The position numbers and the translations under genes are program-made. DNA of 64,000 nt from Cryptomeria japonica (taxonomy: Eukaryota > Streptophyta > Pinopsida > Cupressales > Cupressaceae), in contig NC_081414.1 in the NCBI RefSeq assembly GCF_030272615.1, positions 779,380,119-779,444,118 of the forward strand, given 5' to 3'. This document shows positions 33,261-44,316 of this stretch, piece after piece (position 1 is the stretch's first letter; each line of letters starts with the position of its first letter). Under the pieces are notes generated by a model. That model was not told the origin of the DNA. It did no database searches and saw only the letters and a list, made by a program, of their open reading frames with translations.

Positions 33261-34163
33261 AAAAGATTTGCTAATAGAGTATGAAGACAACATTTCAGAT
33301 AATGTGCCTGATGGATTACCACCTGTGAGAAGTATCAGTCATTGCATGGACCTAATTCTTGGAGCTAGTTTGCCTAACAAATTTGCACACCAGACACTGA
33401 CAGAGAATGAAGAGTTGAATAGACAAGTGTAGGAGTTGTTGAAGAAAGGTTTGATCAGAAAAAGTACCAGTAGTATTATCACCTAAGAAGAATGGAGAAT
33501 GGAGAATGTGTACCGATTCTAGAGAAATAAACAAGATCACAGTGAAATACCAATTATCTTTGCCTAGGATGGATGACATAATGAACTATCTGAGTGGATC
33601 CAAATACTTTACAAAGGTAGAACTGAAGAGTGGATATCATCAGATCAAGATTAGAGAAGGAGATGAGTGGAAGACAACATTCAAGACAAATGAAGTACTA
33701 TATGAATGATTGGTGATGCCTTTTGGATTGACTAATGCACTGAGTACTTTCATGAGGCTGATGAATGAAGTATTGAAGAAATTCTTGGGTAAGTTTTTTA
33801 TTGTATATTTGGATGACATTCTGATTTTCAGTAAGACAAAAGAGGAGAATTTGTTGCATTTGAGATAAGTTTTGCAGAGGTTGAGAGAAGAAAAGTTGCT
33901 TATAAATCTTAAGAATTGTACTTTCATGAAGGATGTGTTAGTCTATTTGGGATTTATGATATCTGAAGATGGTTTGAAGATGGACCCTAAGAAAGTAAAA
34001 GCAATTATTGAATGTCCTACACTGGAAAAAATTGCAGAGGTAAGATCATTTCATGGATTGGCTAGTTTCTACAGAAAGTTCATTAGAAATTTTAATTCGG
34101 CTTGTACCCCTATAACTAAAACAATGAGGGGAGATAGGAAGGAGTTTAATTGGACCACCAGAG
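33261..34163 (+). pseudogene. pol: Chromovirus C reverse transcriptase
   Basis: [75 protein letters not shown] and YLDDILIF (near 33800-33830) are all present. Stops replace a Gln or Glu near 33430, a Trp near 33705 and others. After the thumb (FHGLASFYRKFI) the RNase H start is cut at 34163 by copia D. Confidence 0.9.
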
Positions 34164-35238
34164 TGTTGGTATTTTGGTATGGTTTTTTCATTGATGTCAA
34201 CACCTGCTAAATACACGGTCTACTTTGGAGAACCAGCAACATTCATCGGCAATCAGTAATCTATTCAAACAATCACCGGTATATGGTTAACCGACAAGAT
34301 ATAATGTTCACCGATAGGATATAATGTTCACTGGTACTTGCATTGACATGGAAGACACCTGGTAATGTCAAAGACATCATGTGGACACTTTTCTTTGAAT
34401 TAATATCATTGGTATATTCTTATTTGCATATTTGCTTTTACCGGCAAATAGGTCCAGGTTATCTAGGGTTACACTGACAGGTTTATCTTTTCCAGATCAG
34501 CATGGCATGCTATGGAGATGATTTATTATTGTTATAAAAGCATTAAGCCGACATGTTCAATCGGTTATTGCATCGGATATTGTATTATTTGTAAAATGTT
34601 TTATTGTAATATCTTGTAGAGCCGACCTACTAAAATTGGTCTTAGGGTATGGTATAAATGTAAGATCTTATTTGTAAGATCAAATGTGGAATGCGAAAAA
34701 GATTTAAGGATATATGTGAGATCAAGAAAAGATATACACGAAGACATCATTTGAAGTGAAGTTAGGTTTTTGTAGAAGCATATCAGCATTACACCGGTAC
34801 TAAATCCAGCATATGAAGATGCTATTTTGTGCAGTACATTCTCATTGGATTTAACCATCCAACTGTAGTTAATGTGACTCCCATTTGTGTTTGAGCAGTG
34901 AGCTCTAGGCTGTTGGCCTTTCTGCATGTGCAGACCCCTCTTTGTACACTTACTATCTATAGTAGTATCATCTGATTGTGGGTAAGGTTTCCCACCGTGG
35001 TTTTTCCCCTTACTAGGTTCCCACGTATAAATATTTGTGTCATGTGTTGGGATTGACTTTGTGCTTATGTTTCATGCTTTAATTCCTACCGATATAACAT
35101 TTCCTGTTAACACTGTTTACTGGCACAATTAACTATCTTACCGGTATTAAGCAATAAGTTGGTTAATAAGATTTTGGTTTGAATTTATTAGACAACTGAT
35201 TCAACCCCCCCCCCTCTCAGTTGTCCCCAGGACCTACA
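34164..35238 (+). repeat. Copia D 5' LTR
   Basis: Pair of 39818-40894. U3 carries the ACCGRTA-type repeats with a 21-base tandem unit near 34293-34345. TATA-like GGTATAAATG near 34651. C-run before the end. Confidence 0.93.
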
Positions 35239-35240
35239 AT

Positions 35241-35252
35241 TGGTATCAGAGC
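35241..35252 (+). other. Copia D primer binding site
   Basis: TGGTATCAGAGC, initiator tRNA-Met complement, after the LTR end. Confidence 0.93.
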
Positions 35253-35295
35253 CTAGTCCTCTTCTTGTGGAAGTTTAACAACTTGAGGAGATCCA

Positions 35296-36390
35296 ATGTC
35301 TACTAATTATTTCAGAAAGGATAGTCCTAAACTTGATGGAACCAACTATGGAATATGGAAAATCAGAGTGGAGACACATCTGAATTGCATTGGTAAAGAC
35401 ATCTGGGAAGTTACTAAGAATGGTTATACTGCTACTATAGCTGGTCAGCCTGCTCCTATTACTTTAGCTAAAGATGAAAAAAATGATTGCAAAGAAAGAG
35501 AAGCACTTTTGAGCGCATTATCAGATCAACAAATCATGGGATTATCAGATAGATCTACTGCAAAAGCTATTTGGGATCATTTGGAAACACTGAATGAAGG
35601 GAATTCCACAGTCAAAATTGCAAAACTTGAAAGCTTTCGAGTCAGGTATGAACATCTGAAAATGGAAGAAGATGAAAGAATTTCTGCTTTTATGGAAAGA
35701 GTAAATGAAATTGTTTTAGGTATCAAATGTTGTGGAGGAACCTTGAGTGAAGATGAGATTGTTTCAAAAATCTTAAGAGGTTTGCCACCGGCATATAAAA
35801 TGAAGGTTACTGCTATTAATGAGTTGAGAACAATGCCTAATACATCAGTAGCTAGGGATACATTGATTGGAAAACTTTCAGCTTTTGAAATTGAGGAATT
35901 TGGTCCTGATGCTACTATAAAAACTGATTTGGCCTTCAAAGCATCAACATAATCTACTCCATCTTTTGACAAATGAGACTGGAGAGCCTTTTATGCAAGA
36001 GAACTTGAAGAAACTAGGAAGGAGAATGAAGAGCTTGAAGAAATTGAAGCACTATTTGCAAGAAAAATGCCAAAAGGTCCAATTGGAAGTAAGTATGAAG
36101 GTAAAGCACCCTTTAAATGTTTCAACTACAATAAGATTGGTCAAATGGCTTCAAGATGCCCTGATAGACATGCTAGACTAAGAGAAAAAGCTAGAAGGAC
36201 ATACAAACCTAATCCTGAATGTCAGAGATACAGATTTAAGAAAAACAAAGATAAATCTTGTTACATTGTTGATGAAGGTGTGACTGATGATTCTGATGAG
36301 GATCTAGCAGACAACAGATGGGTCTTTGTTGCTATAACAGAAGGTCAGCCAATACCTATTGCTCCACCGGTAGAACAAGCCTTAGCAGCT
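35296..36390 (+). pseudogene. gag: Copia D gag (UBN2 type)
   Basis: MSTNYFRKDSPKLDGTNYG, then the copia gag core AIWDHLETLNEG, LRGLPPAYKMKVTAI. A stop at 35950-35952 comes where the relative G has Ser. The zinc knuckle near 36110-36160 reads CFNYNKIGQMASRC: the second Cys is Tyr and the His is Gln. In element G the same second Cys is also Tyr, so the defect may be older than both insertions. Confidence 0.88.
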
Positions 36391-37785
36391 AAAGTTGAAT
36401 CAAAGGATGAATGGATTATTGACTCAGGATGCTCACATCACATGACTGGAGACAAAGGCAAATTCTTGAACTTTCAAGAATACAATGGAGGATTAGTAAG
36501 ATTCAGAGATGACAAAGCCTGTTCAATCAAAGGTAAGGGTTCAATATCTCTTGATGGTAAACATAACACTGAGAATTTTTACTATGTTGAAGGATTAAAA
36601 CATAATCTTTTAAGTGTTGGTCAATTAGTTGAGAAAGGTTTTCAGTTACAATTTAAAAATGGAAAATGCAAAATCATGAATAGAACTGGTTTGGAAATTG
36701 CAACCGGTAATCAGACTAGAGGTAATATCTTTCATTTGAATAACGGTGAAAAGGCATGCTTAATTGCACATATAGATGAAAGTTGGCTATGGCATAAAAG
36801 ACTATGTCATGTAAATTTTGATTGCATGGTAAAAATTAGTACTTCTAAGGCAGTTAGAGATCTACTTAAAATTGTGAAACCTCAGAATACAATTTGCAAA
36901 GAATGTCAATTTGGAAAATAGGTTAGAGCTAGTTTCAAAAGTATTCCAGAAAAATCCAATAATGCTCTTGATTTAATTCACACCAATTTATGTGGTCTAG
37001 CTAGAACTAAAAGCTTACAAGGTGATAGATATTTCATGCTAATTATTGATGATTATTCTAGAATGTGTTGGGTTACTTTTCTCAGAGAAAAATCAGAAGC
37101 ACTTGGGAAGTTCAAGCTATTCAAAGCAATGGTTGAAAATGAAACCGGTAAGAAAATTAAATGTTTAAGATCAGATCAAGGAGGAGAATTCACATCTAGA
37201 GATTTTAATATATTCTGTAAAGTAATTGGAATCAAAAGACAGTTATCAGCACCTCGGACACCACAATAGATTGGAGTTGTTGAAAGGAAAAATAGAACTA
37301 TTTTGGATGCCGCAAGAAGTATGTTATCAGAAGAAAATCTACCACATGTGTACTGGAGAGAGGCAGTAAGCACCACTGTCTATACATTCAACAAAGTTCA
37401 CATCAAAGGTGAAACTAGTAAGACCCCTCATGAACTATGGTTTGGTAATACTCCTACTCTTAAGTATTTCAAAATTTTTGGAAGTAAATGTTATATTAGA
37501 AGAGATGAGTATATTGGTAAGTTTGATCCTAGAAGTGATGAAGGAATATTTCTTGGTTATTCATCTAAGAGTAAAGCTTATAGATGCTTTAATAAAAGAT
37601 TACAAAAAATTGTTGAGAGTACAAATGTAAAGATTGATGAACAATTCAGAGGAACTTCAAGGTATATAGACTCTGAACCGATAATAGAAATTATGACAAA
37701 TGAACCAACAGTAAATCCACCGGTACAGAATGATGATCCAGTTACTCCGGTATCATCAAAAGATACAATAGTAATTGAAGAATAA
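36391..37785 (+). pseudogene. pol: Copia D protease and integrase
   Basis: Protease active site WIIDSGCSHHMTG (about 36412-36450), DSG intact. Pre-integrase zinc region WLWHKRLCHVNFDC with CKECQFGK. Integrase core: the first catalytic Asp is changed (IHTNLCGLA instead of IHIDLCGPA in element G), the second is SDQGGEF, the Glu is VVERKNRT. Stops at 36919-36921 (TAG where G has CAA) and 37267-37269 (TAG in PQQN). Inactive as it stands. Confidence 0.88.
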
Positions 37786-37863
37786 CAACAGACTAAGACA
37801 CCCCGGTATGTAAGACTGAATCATTCTGAAGATCAGATAATTGGAAGCAAATTTAAAGGAGTC

Positions 37864-39417
37864 ATGACTAGAGGAAGATTGGCAAATGAAGAGGTATGTC
37901 TTATTTCTCAAATTGAACCATTATCTATCAATGAGGCATGTGAAGATAAATTTTGGATTAAAGCTATGGAAGAAGAATTAGGACAAATTGAGAAAAAAAA
38001 TACTTGGACATTAGTTCCCCGGCCTGAAAATAAAAATGTAATTGGAACCAAATGGGTATTTAGAAACAAACTCAATGAAGATGGTAAGGTTGTCAGGAAT
38101 AAAGAAAGACTAGTGTGTAAGGGATATTCTCAGAAAGAAGGAGTTGATTACAATGAAACCTTTGCACCGGTAGCTAGAATTGAGGTAGTTAGATTATTCT
38201 TCGCCTTTGCAGCTCACAAGGATTACAAAGTTTATCAAATGGATATTAAATGTGCATTTTTGAATGGAGATCTTGAAGAGGAAGTCTATATTGAACAACC
38301 TGATGGATTTTCTTTGATAGATAACAATGATATGGTTTGCAGATTAAGAAAAGCTTTGTATGGACTAAAACAAGCTCCAAGAGCTTGGTATGCAAGATTG
38401 GATAAGTATCTTTTAAAAATTGGTTTTACTAAAGGAAATGCAGATAGCAATTTATATTATAAAGTAACTAATGATGACATTTTGATTATGGAAGTATTTG
38501 TTGATGATATAATCTTTGGAGGAGAAGATGGATTATGCAAAGAATTTTCTCTTAAAATGCAGCATGAATTTGAAATGTCTATGATTGGAGAAATAAAATT
38601 CTTTTTAGGATTGCAGATTTTATAGACTGATAAAGGCATATTTTTGAGTCAATCTAAGTACTTGAAAGAACTACTCAAGAAATTTGGGATGGAGAACTCT
38701 AAACCAGTAAGCACACCTATGACTACAAATGACAAATTATCTCAAAGGGATGAATCTACACCTGTTAATCCAACTAGATACAAATCTATGATAGGAGGTT
38801 TCCTGTATTTGACACAAACCAAACCTGATATTATGAATGCAGTATGTATAGTTTCTAGATTTCAGAGTAATCCCAAGGAAAATCATGAATCAGTAGTAAA
38901 AAGGATTTTCCGGTACTTACAAGGCACAACAAATCTTGGATTATGGTATCCTAAAGATGAAAATTTTGATCTATATGCATACACAGATGCAAATTGGGCA
39001 GGAGATGTGGATGATAGAAAGAGCACCACTAGAGGAGCATTCTTTCTTGGAAAGAGATTAGTTTCTTGGTCAAGTAAGAAACAGAGTTGTACATCTTTAT
39101 CAACAGCAGAATCAGAATATGTTGCAGGAGCAACAAACTGTACACAGGTACTTTAGCTTAAGCAAATTTTGAAAGACATAAAGGTAAAATGCAAGGAACC
39201 TATTACTATATATTGTGATAACACTACAGCAATTGATATATCTAAGAATCCAGTATTACATTCTAAAACAAAACATGTTTCTATCAAACTGAATTTTCTA
39301 AGGGAAAAAGTTGAAGAAAAGGAAATAAAACTGGTTTATGTGAATACTAAAGAACAGCTTGCAGATATTTTTACAAAACCTTTGCCTAAGGAAACTTTTG
39401 AGTATCTCAGAGATTAG
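37864..39417 (+). pseudogene. pol: Copia D reverse transcriptase and RNase H
   Basis: RT: NTWTLVPRPENKNVIGTKWV, PVARIEVVRL, QMDIKCAFLNGDLEEEVY, LYGLKQAPRAWY and the catalytic FVDD (38497-38508), all intact. A TAG at 38623-38625 follows LGLQIL, and another at 39154 replaces the Trp before LKQIL. RNase H: DANWAGDVDDRKSTT, STAESEYVA, YCDNTTAIDIS, TKHVSIKLNFLREKV, ADIFTKPLP. Ends at 39417. Only stops, no frameshift, in this part. Confidence 0.9.
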
Positions 39418-39519
39418 CTCAGAGTCTTACCTCCACCGGTAGAGACTTAGACAGTTGATGATTGTCATCAACTAGCAGAATTAAATGGACAAATCTTTTA
39501 TTCCAGTATTTGATAAGGA

Positions 39520-39817
39520 AGCTACTTCTCAAGGGGAGTAGTTGGTATATTGAATTGGTTGGTATTTTGTATGAATTTGACCTTTTTGTGACTTTGGCAT
39601 TTGATGTCAAAGGGGGAGAGATATATGGAAAAACATTAGGGAAAAATATATGGAAAAATGCATTATCTTTTTGAGGAGATATTTGTATTGTAAATAAATC
39701 TTTGTATAAACACATATTACTCCCAAGGAGACAATTGGTTTTTGTACTTGGCATTTCTATTTTGGCACTTTGATGGTTTTTCCATCTTGTGTTGCCATCA
39801 ATGCCAAAGGGGGAGAT
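39520..39817 (+). other. Repeated polypurine tracts before copia D 3' LTR
   Basis: Tracts TCAAGGGGAGTAG, TGTCAAAGGGGGAGAG and TGCCAAAGGGGGAGATTG, the last abutting TGTTGG. The same pattern occurs in element B and, reversed, in E and G. Confidence 0.82.
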
Positions 39818-40894
39818 TGTTGGTATTTTGGTATGGTTTTGTCATTGATGTCAACACCTGCTAAATACACCTACTTTGGAGGTCCAACAAAATTCACCGA
39901 CAATCAATAATCTATTCAAACAATCACCGGTATATGGTTAACCGGTAGGATATAATGTTCACCGGTAGGATATAATGTTCACCAGTACCTGCATTGACAT
40001 GGAAGACACCTGGTAATGTTGAAGACATCATGTAGACACTTTTCTTTGAAGTAATATCATTGGTATATTCTTATTTGCATATTTGCTTTTACTGGCAAAT
40101 AGGTCCAGGTTATCTAGGGTTACACCAGCAGGTTTATCTTTTCCAAATCAGCATGGCACGCTATGGAGATGATTTATTATTGTTATAAAAGAATTAAGCC
40201 AACATGTTCAATCGGTTATTCCATCGGATATTGTATTATTTGTAAAATGTTTTATTGTAATATCTTGTAGAGCTGACCTACTAAAATTGGTCTTAGGGTA
40301 TGGTATAAATGTAAGATCTTATTTGTAAGATCAAATGTGGAATGCAAAAAAGATTTAAGGAAGGATATATGCGAGATCAAGCAGAGATATACACGAAGAC
40401 ATCATTTGAAGGTGAAGTTAGGTTTGTGTAGAAGCATATCAGCATTACACCGATACTAAATCTAGCATATGAAGATGTTATTTTGTGTAGTAAATTCTCA
40501 TTGGATTTAACCATCCAACTGTAGTCAGTGTGACTTCCATTTGTGTTTGAGCAGTGAGCTCTAGGCTATTGGCCTTTCTGCATGTGCAGACCCCTCTTTG
40601 TACACTTACTATCTACAGTAGTATCATCTGATTGTGGGTAAGGTTTCCCACCATGATTTTTCCCCTTACTGGGTTTCCACGTATAAATATTTGTGTCATG
40701 TGTTGTGATTGACTTTGTGCTTATGTTTCATGCATTAATTCTTACCGGTACAGCATTTCCTGTTAACACTATTTACCGGCACAATTAATTGTCTTACCAG
40801 TATTAAGCAATAAGTTGGTTAATAAGATTTTGGTTTGAATTTATTAGACAACTGATTCACCCCCCCCACCTCTCAGTTGTCCCCGGGACCTACA
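39818..40894 (+). repeat. Copia D 3' LTR
   Basis: 1077 bases, pair of 34164-35238, differing at scattered sites. It retains two copies of the 21-base unit with CCGGTAGG where the 5' LTR has CCGACAAG and CCGATAGG. Confidence 0.93.
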
Positions 40895-40899
40895 CAGAG

Positions 40900-41400
40900 A
40901 AAAAAAAGTTTTAAACTGTTGAAGTGGAAAGTGACTATGCAGCCTGTGTTAGCTTTACCAGATTTCAATAAAGTATTTCAAGTGGATTATGATGCATGTG
41001 GAACAGCTATAGGAGCAGTCTTGAGTCAGGAAGGGAGAGCACTAGCTTATTTCCGTGAGAAATTGAATGATGCTCAAAGGATATATTCAGTGTATGATCA
41101 AAAGTTTTATGTCATAGTTAAAGCCTTGAAGAAGTGGAGACATTACCTATTGCCTAAGGAGTTTTTGTTGTATACAGATCATCAAGATTTGTAGTATTTG
41201 AATAGTGAGAGTAAGTTGAATCATAGACATATGAGATGGGTAGAATTTTTGTAGAGTTTCACCTTTGTGTTGAAGCATAAAAGTGGGAAATCTAACAAAT
41301 TTGTTGATGCATTAAGTAGAAGGAGGAATTTGTTGATAGAGATGAGAGTGGCATTATTAGGATTTGAGGACTTGAAGATCTTGTATGATGATGACCCAAA
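40900..41400 (+). pseudogene. pol: Chromovirus C RNase H, after copia D
   Basis: Continues C after the CAGAG duplication: VTMQPVLALPDFNKVFQVD, DACGTAIGAVLSQEGRALAY, YDQKFYVIVKALKKWRHYLL, YTDHQDL and HKSGKSNKFVDALSRR. Catalytic acidic residues are mostly kept. Stops at 41192-41194 and about 41253. Confidence 0.9.
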
Positions 41401-42478
41401 TTTTGCAGAACCTTGGAGAGGATGTAGAGAGCCGGTTACGGTAGACAAAAGCAAGTGGTTGGATTACTTCATTCAGGATGAGATGTTATTCTGAGGAGTT
41501 TAGTTGTGCATACCTAAGAGTTCTATGAGGGAGAATCTGATAAAGGAGAAACATAGTGGAGGATTAGTTGGACACTTTGGTGTTGACAAAATAGTAGAAG
41601 TGGTGAGTGAGCATTACTTTTGGCCCCATATTCATAACAATGTTAGGAAATATATGCAAGGTTGTAGAGTTTGTCAAATTGCAAAGGGTAGTAATCAGAA
41701 TGTGGGATTGTATAATCCTTTGACAGAACCTAAGAGACCTTGGGAAGATATAAGCATGGATTTCATACTAGGATTGCCTAAAATGTAGAGAGGGAATGAT
41801 TGTATATTTGTGGTAGTGGATAGATTCTTGAAGATGGCTCATTTCATACCTTGTAAGAAAACATCAGATGCAGTACATATAGCAGACTTTTTTTCAAGGA
41901 AGTGGTGAGATTGAATGGTTTACCTAAGAGCACAGTTTTAGACACAAACACTAAGTTTGTTGGTTATTTTTGGTTATTTTTGGAGAACACTTTGGAAGAA
42001 GATGAAGACAAACTTGAAGCTTAGTTCTACTTTTCACCCACAGACTGATGGACATACATAAGTAGTTAACAGGACCTTGGGAAATTTGTTAAGATGCTTA
42101 GTTGGAGATAAAATCAGAAGTTGGGATTTGATTCTTGCACAAGCAGAGTTTGCCTAAATAATTTAGTAAACAAGAGTACCGAAAGGACAACTTTTGAGAT
42201 CGTTACTAGAGCACACCCTAGAGGTATATCAAAATTAAGAGATATTAGCATTGAAGACTGGAGAAGTGCAGAAGTAGAAGAATTTACAGATCACATGAAG
42301 GACTTACATATTCAAGTTAAGAAACATTTGGAGGACATGAACAACAAGTATAAGGAAAAATAATATGAGAAGAGGAGACATAAATAATTTTAAGTTGGCG
42401 ATGAAGTGATGGTTTATCTAAGAAAATAAAGATTCCTGGTTGAAACTTATAACAAGTTGCAGATGAGGAAGTTTGGAC
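41401..42478 (+). pseudogene. pol: Chromovirus C integrase, main part
   Basis: Zinc region: KHSGGLVGHFGVDK, EHYFWPHIHNNVRKYMQGC, CRVCQIAKGSNQ. Core: WEDISMDFILGLPKM (first Asp), [14 protein letters not shown], then a frameshift near 41895, TVLDTNTKF. The HPQTDGHT segment is followed by TAA (42059-42061) where the catalytic Glu belongs. Cut at 42478 by element E after LQMRKFG. Confidence 0.87.
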
Positions 42479-43630
42479 TGATGAATACTAAGAGGGGGGG
42501 GTGAATTAGTATTCGAAAAAATATTGTAATCAAGGTTTTAAACAGTTTAGCAGATAACCGATGCAACAGATTCACTAATAAACTGGTTAAGATAAGTACA
42601 AACCAAATAGGAAACAAAGCATTCACCCACAAAAGCACAATCACCATAACACAAGATATTTAACGTGGAAACCCAAATGGGAAAAACCACGGTGAGCAGA
42701 AACTCACAAGTAACTATCTGCATAATAGTAACCAGACCCGTTAAGGTCATACAATGTTCTTCACCAAAACAGATCCTGTTAGGAATCTAGATCTCTATTA
42801 GGAGATAAGTCCTATTAAAGACTACTCGTTAGAGGATTTAAGATCCACAGTTGGGAACCACCTTGTTAGAGGATTTACAAAGGCTTTGTTGAGCCTACTT
42901 GGTTAAGGGCTTTATACTTGTCGAAGATGTGAGTAATCAACAAGTGAATGATCTAGATGCTAACACAGTATGCTTAATTAGATCCTTGACAACTCCTTGT
43001 TAATGCATTTCAGCATTACTTCAATCTTCAATATCTCCACACTCTATCTCTTCACAAAGACCTAATCTTCTCTTCAATGATCGCACATAACCTTTTCTAT
43101 TCTATATCTCATACTTGCAAATCCTAGACATGATGTCCTTATAAAAGAACCTGATTTCATGTCGGTCCAATAGAATTAGACTACAAGTTCCTGGGTATAG
43201 TGAATCTAAACACATTTGGTAACATGACACAAACATACCGCCAAAGTGTCAGTGGATGATAACTCATTACACATTACAATAATACCGATTGGTAACTCAT
43301 CACATATATATACCGGTTAATATAATATACCAATTACCGATTGTCAAAAATGAAGACTGGAAGATCATAGTGTTCCGATAAAAAGTTAACTACCGCTTGG
43401 GTCCTTCATACCGCTTGAGATCCTCGAACCACTTGGGATCTTCATACCACTTGGGATCTTGAGTCAATTTGTGACCGGTAAACCATCTTATGCAAAATAC
43501 TGATAGTCTAAAGACTATACATTCAATAATACACAATACCAGTTGGAACAATTACCGGTAGAGCATAATTCATACATCAAGAAAGTGTGTGTCCATCAAT
43601 GACAATCAAAACATCATCAAAATGCCAACA
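42479..43630 (-). repeat. Element E 3' LTR
   Basis: 1152 bases. On the minus strand it runs TGTTGGCATTTTG...AGTATTCATCA. Holds the shared copia block at 42645-42695 (reverse of GTTTTTCCCATTTGGGTTTC). Confidence 0.92.
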
Positions 43631-44316
43631 ATCTTCCCCTTTGGCATTGATGGTAACACTTAGGAAAATTTTGACATCTAAGTGTTTTTACAATAATAAC
43701 AAAAAAGATGCTACAATCAAAATTACTCACCCTAAGCATATATATTCCTACCTTTGTAAAAATTACAAGTAAGTGCATGAAATGGTAACTTTCACCAAAA
43801 TTTTAATGTACACTACCCCCCCTTTCCCAAAAATGACAAAGTAATGCAAAGTAACCCCTTTTTCCTTATAAAACAAAATAGAGTAGATGTTCATGACAAT
43901 AAGGAATGAAATTTCTCAAAAACAGATTTAAAGTTCTGCACAAAAAGTTTTCATGTCCAATGTCCATGACTCAAGTAATGAGGTAGCAACCTCACTTTCA
44001 GTCTTCATTTGGAATGCCAGTTCTTCCATTGCATCAATGGTACTCATCTCTTGAGTTACCGTGATAGCTTCCAAGTTGAGAAAACATCTCTGAAGAACCT
44101 ATAATTTGGCAATAGGAGTAGTTGAAGCTCCTACAAATCTTAAATTCAGTTGCTGATCTCTAAGTCCATCTTAGCAGTCTGATGCTGAAAATGATGAATA
44201 GTTTGTCCATAGACAGTGAATAAATCATAGGGCATCTTGAAGTTGCAGATGTATTCCTATAACTCTGATTGGAGTTGAGCTTTTTGTTTGAGCACATCTT
44301 CACAAAATAGATGGGG
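43631..44316 (-). other. Element E 3' non-coding region with polypurine tract
   Basis: The reverse complement of 43631-43655 is CCAAAGGGGAAGATTGTTGG-like, the plus-strand primer next to the 3' LTR. A second pyrimidine run at 43813-43826 is a possible extra tract. No gene. Confidence 0.6.

Larger units (their letters stand above)
34164..40894 (+). mobile_element. Ty1/copia element D
   Basis: LTRs 1075 and 1077 bases (TGTTGG...CCTACA). Perfect CAGAG duplication at 34159-34163 and 40895-40899. PBS at 35241. Gag-pol 35296-39417, then repeated polypurine tracts. Inserted in the RNase H of C. The full copia order is present and only a handful of stops break it, so it is young relative to A and C. 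It could once have supplied enzymes to the B/E/F family. Confidence 0.93.
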
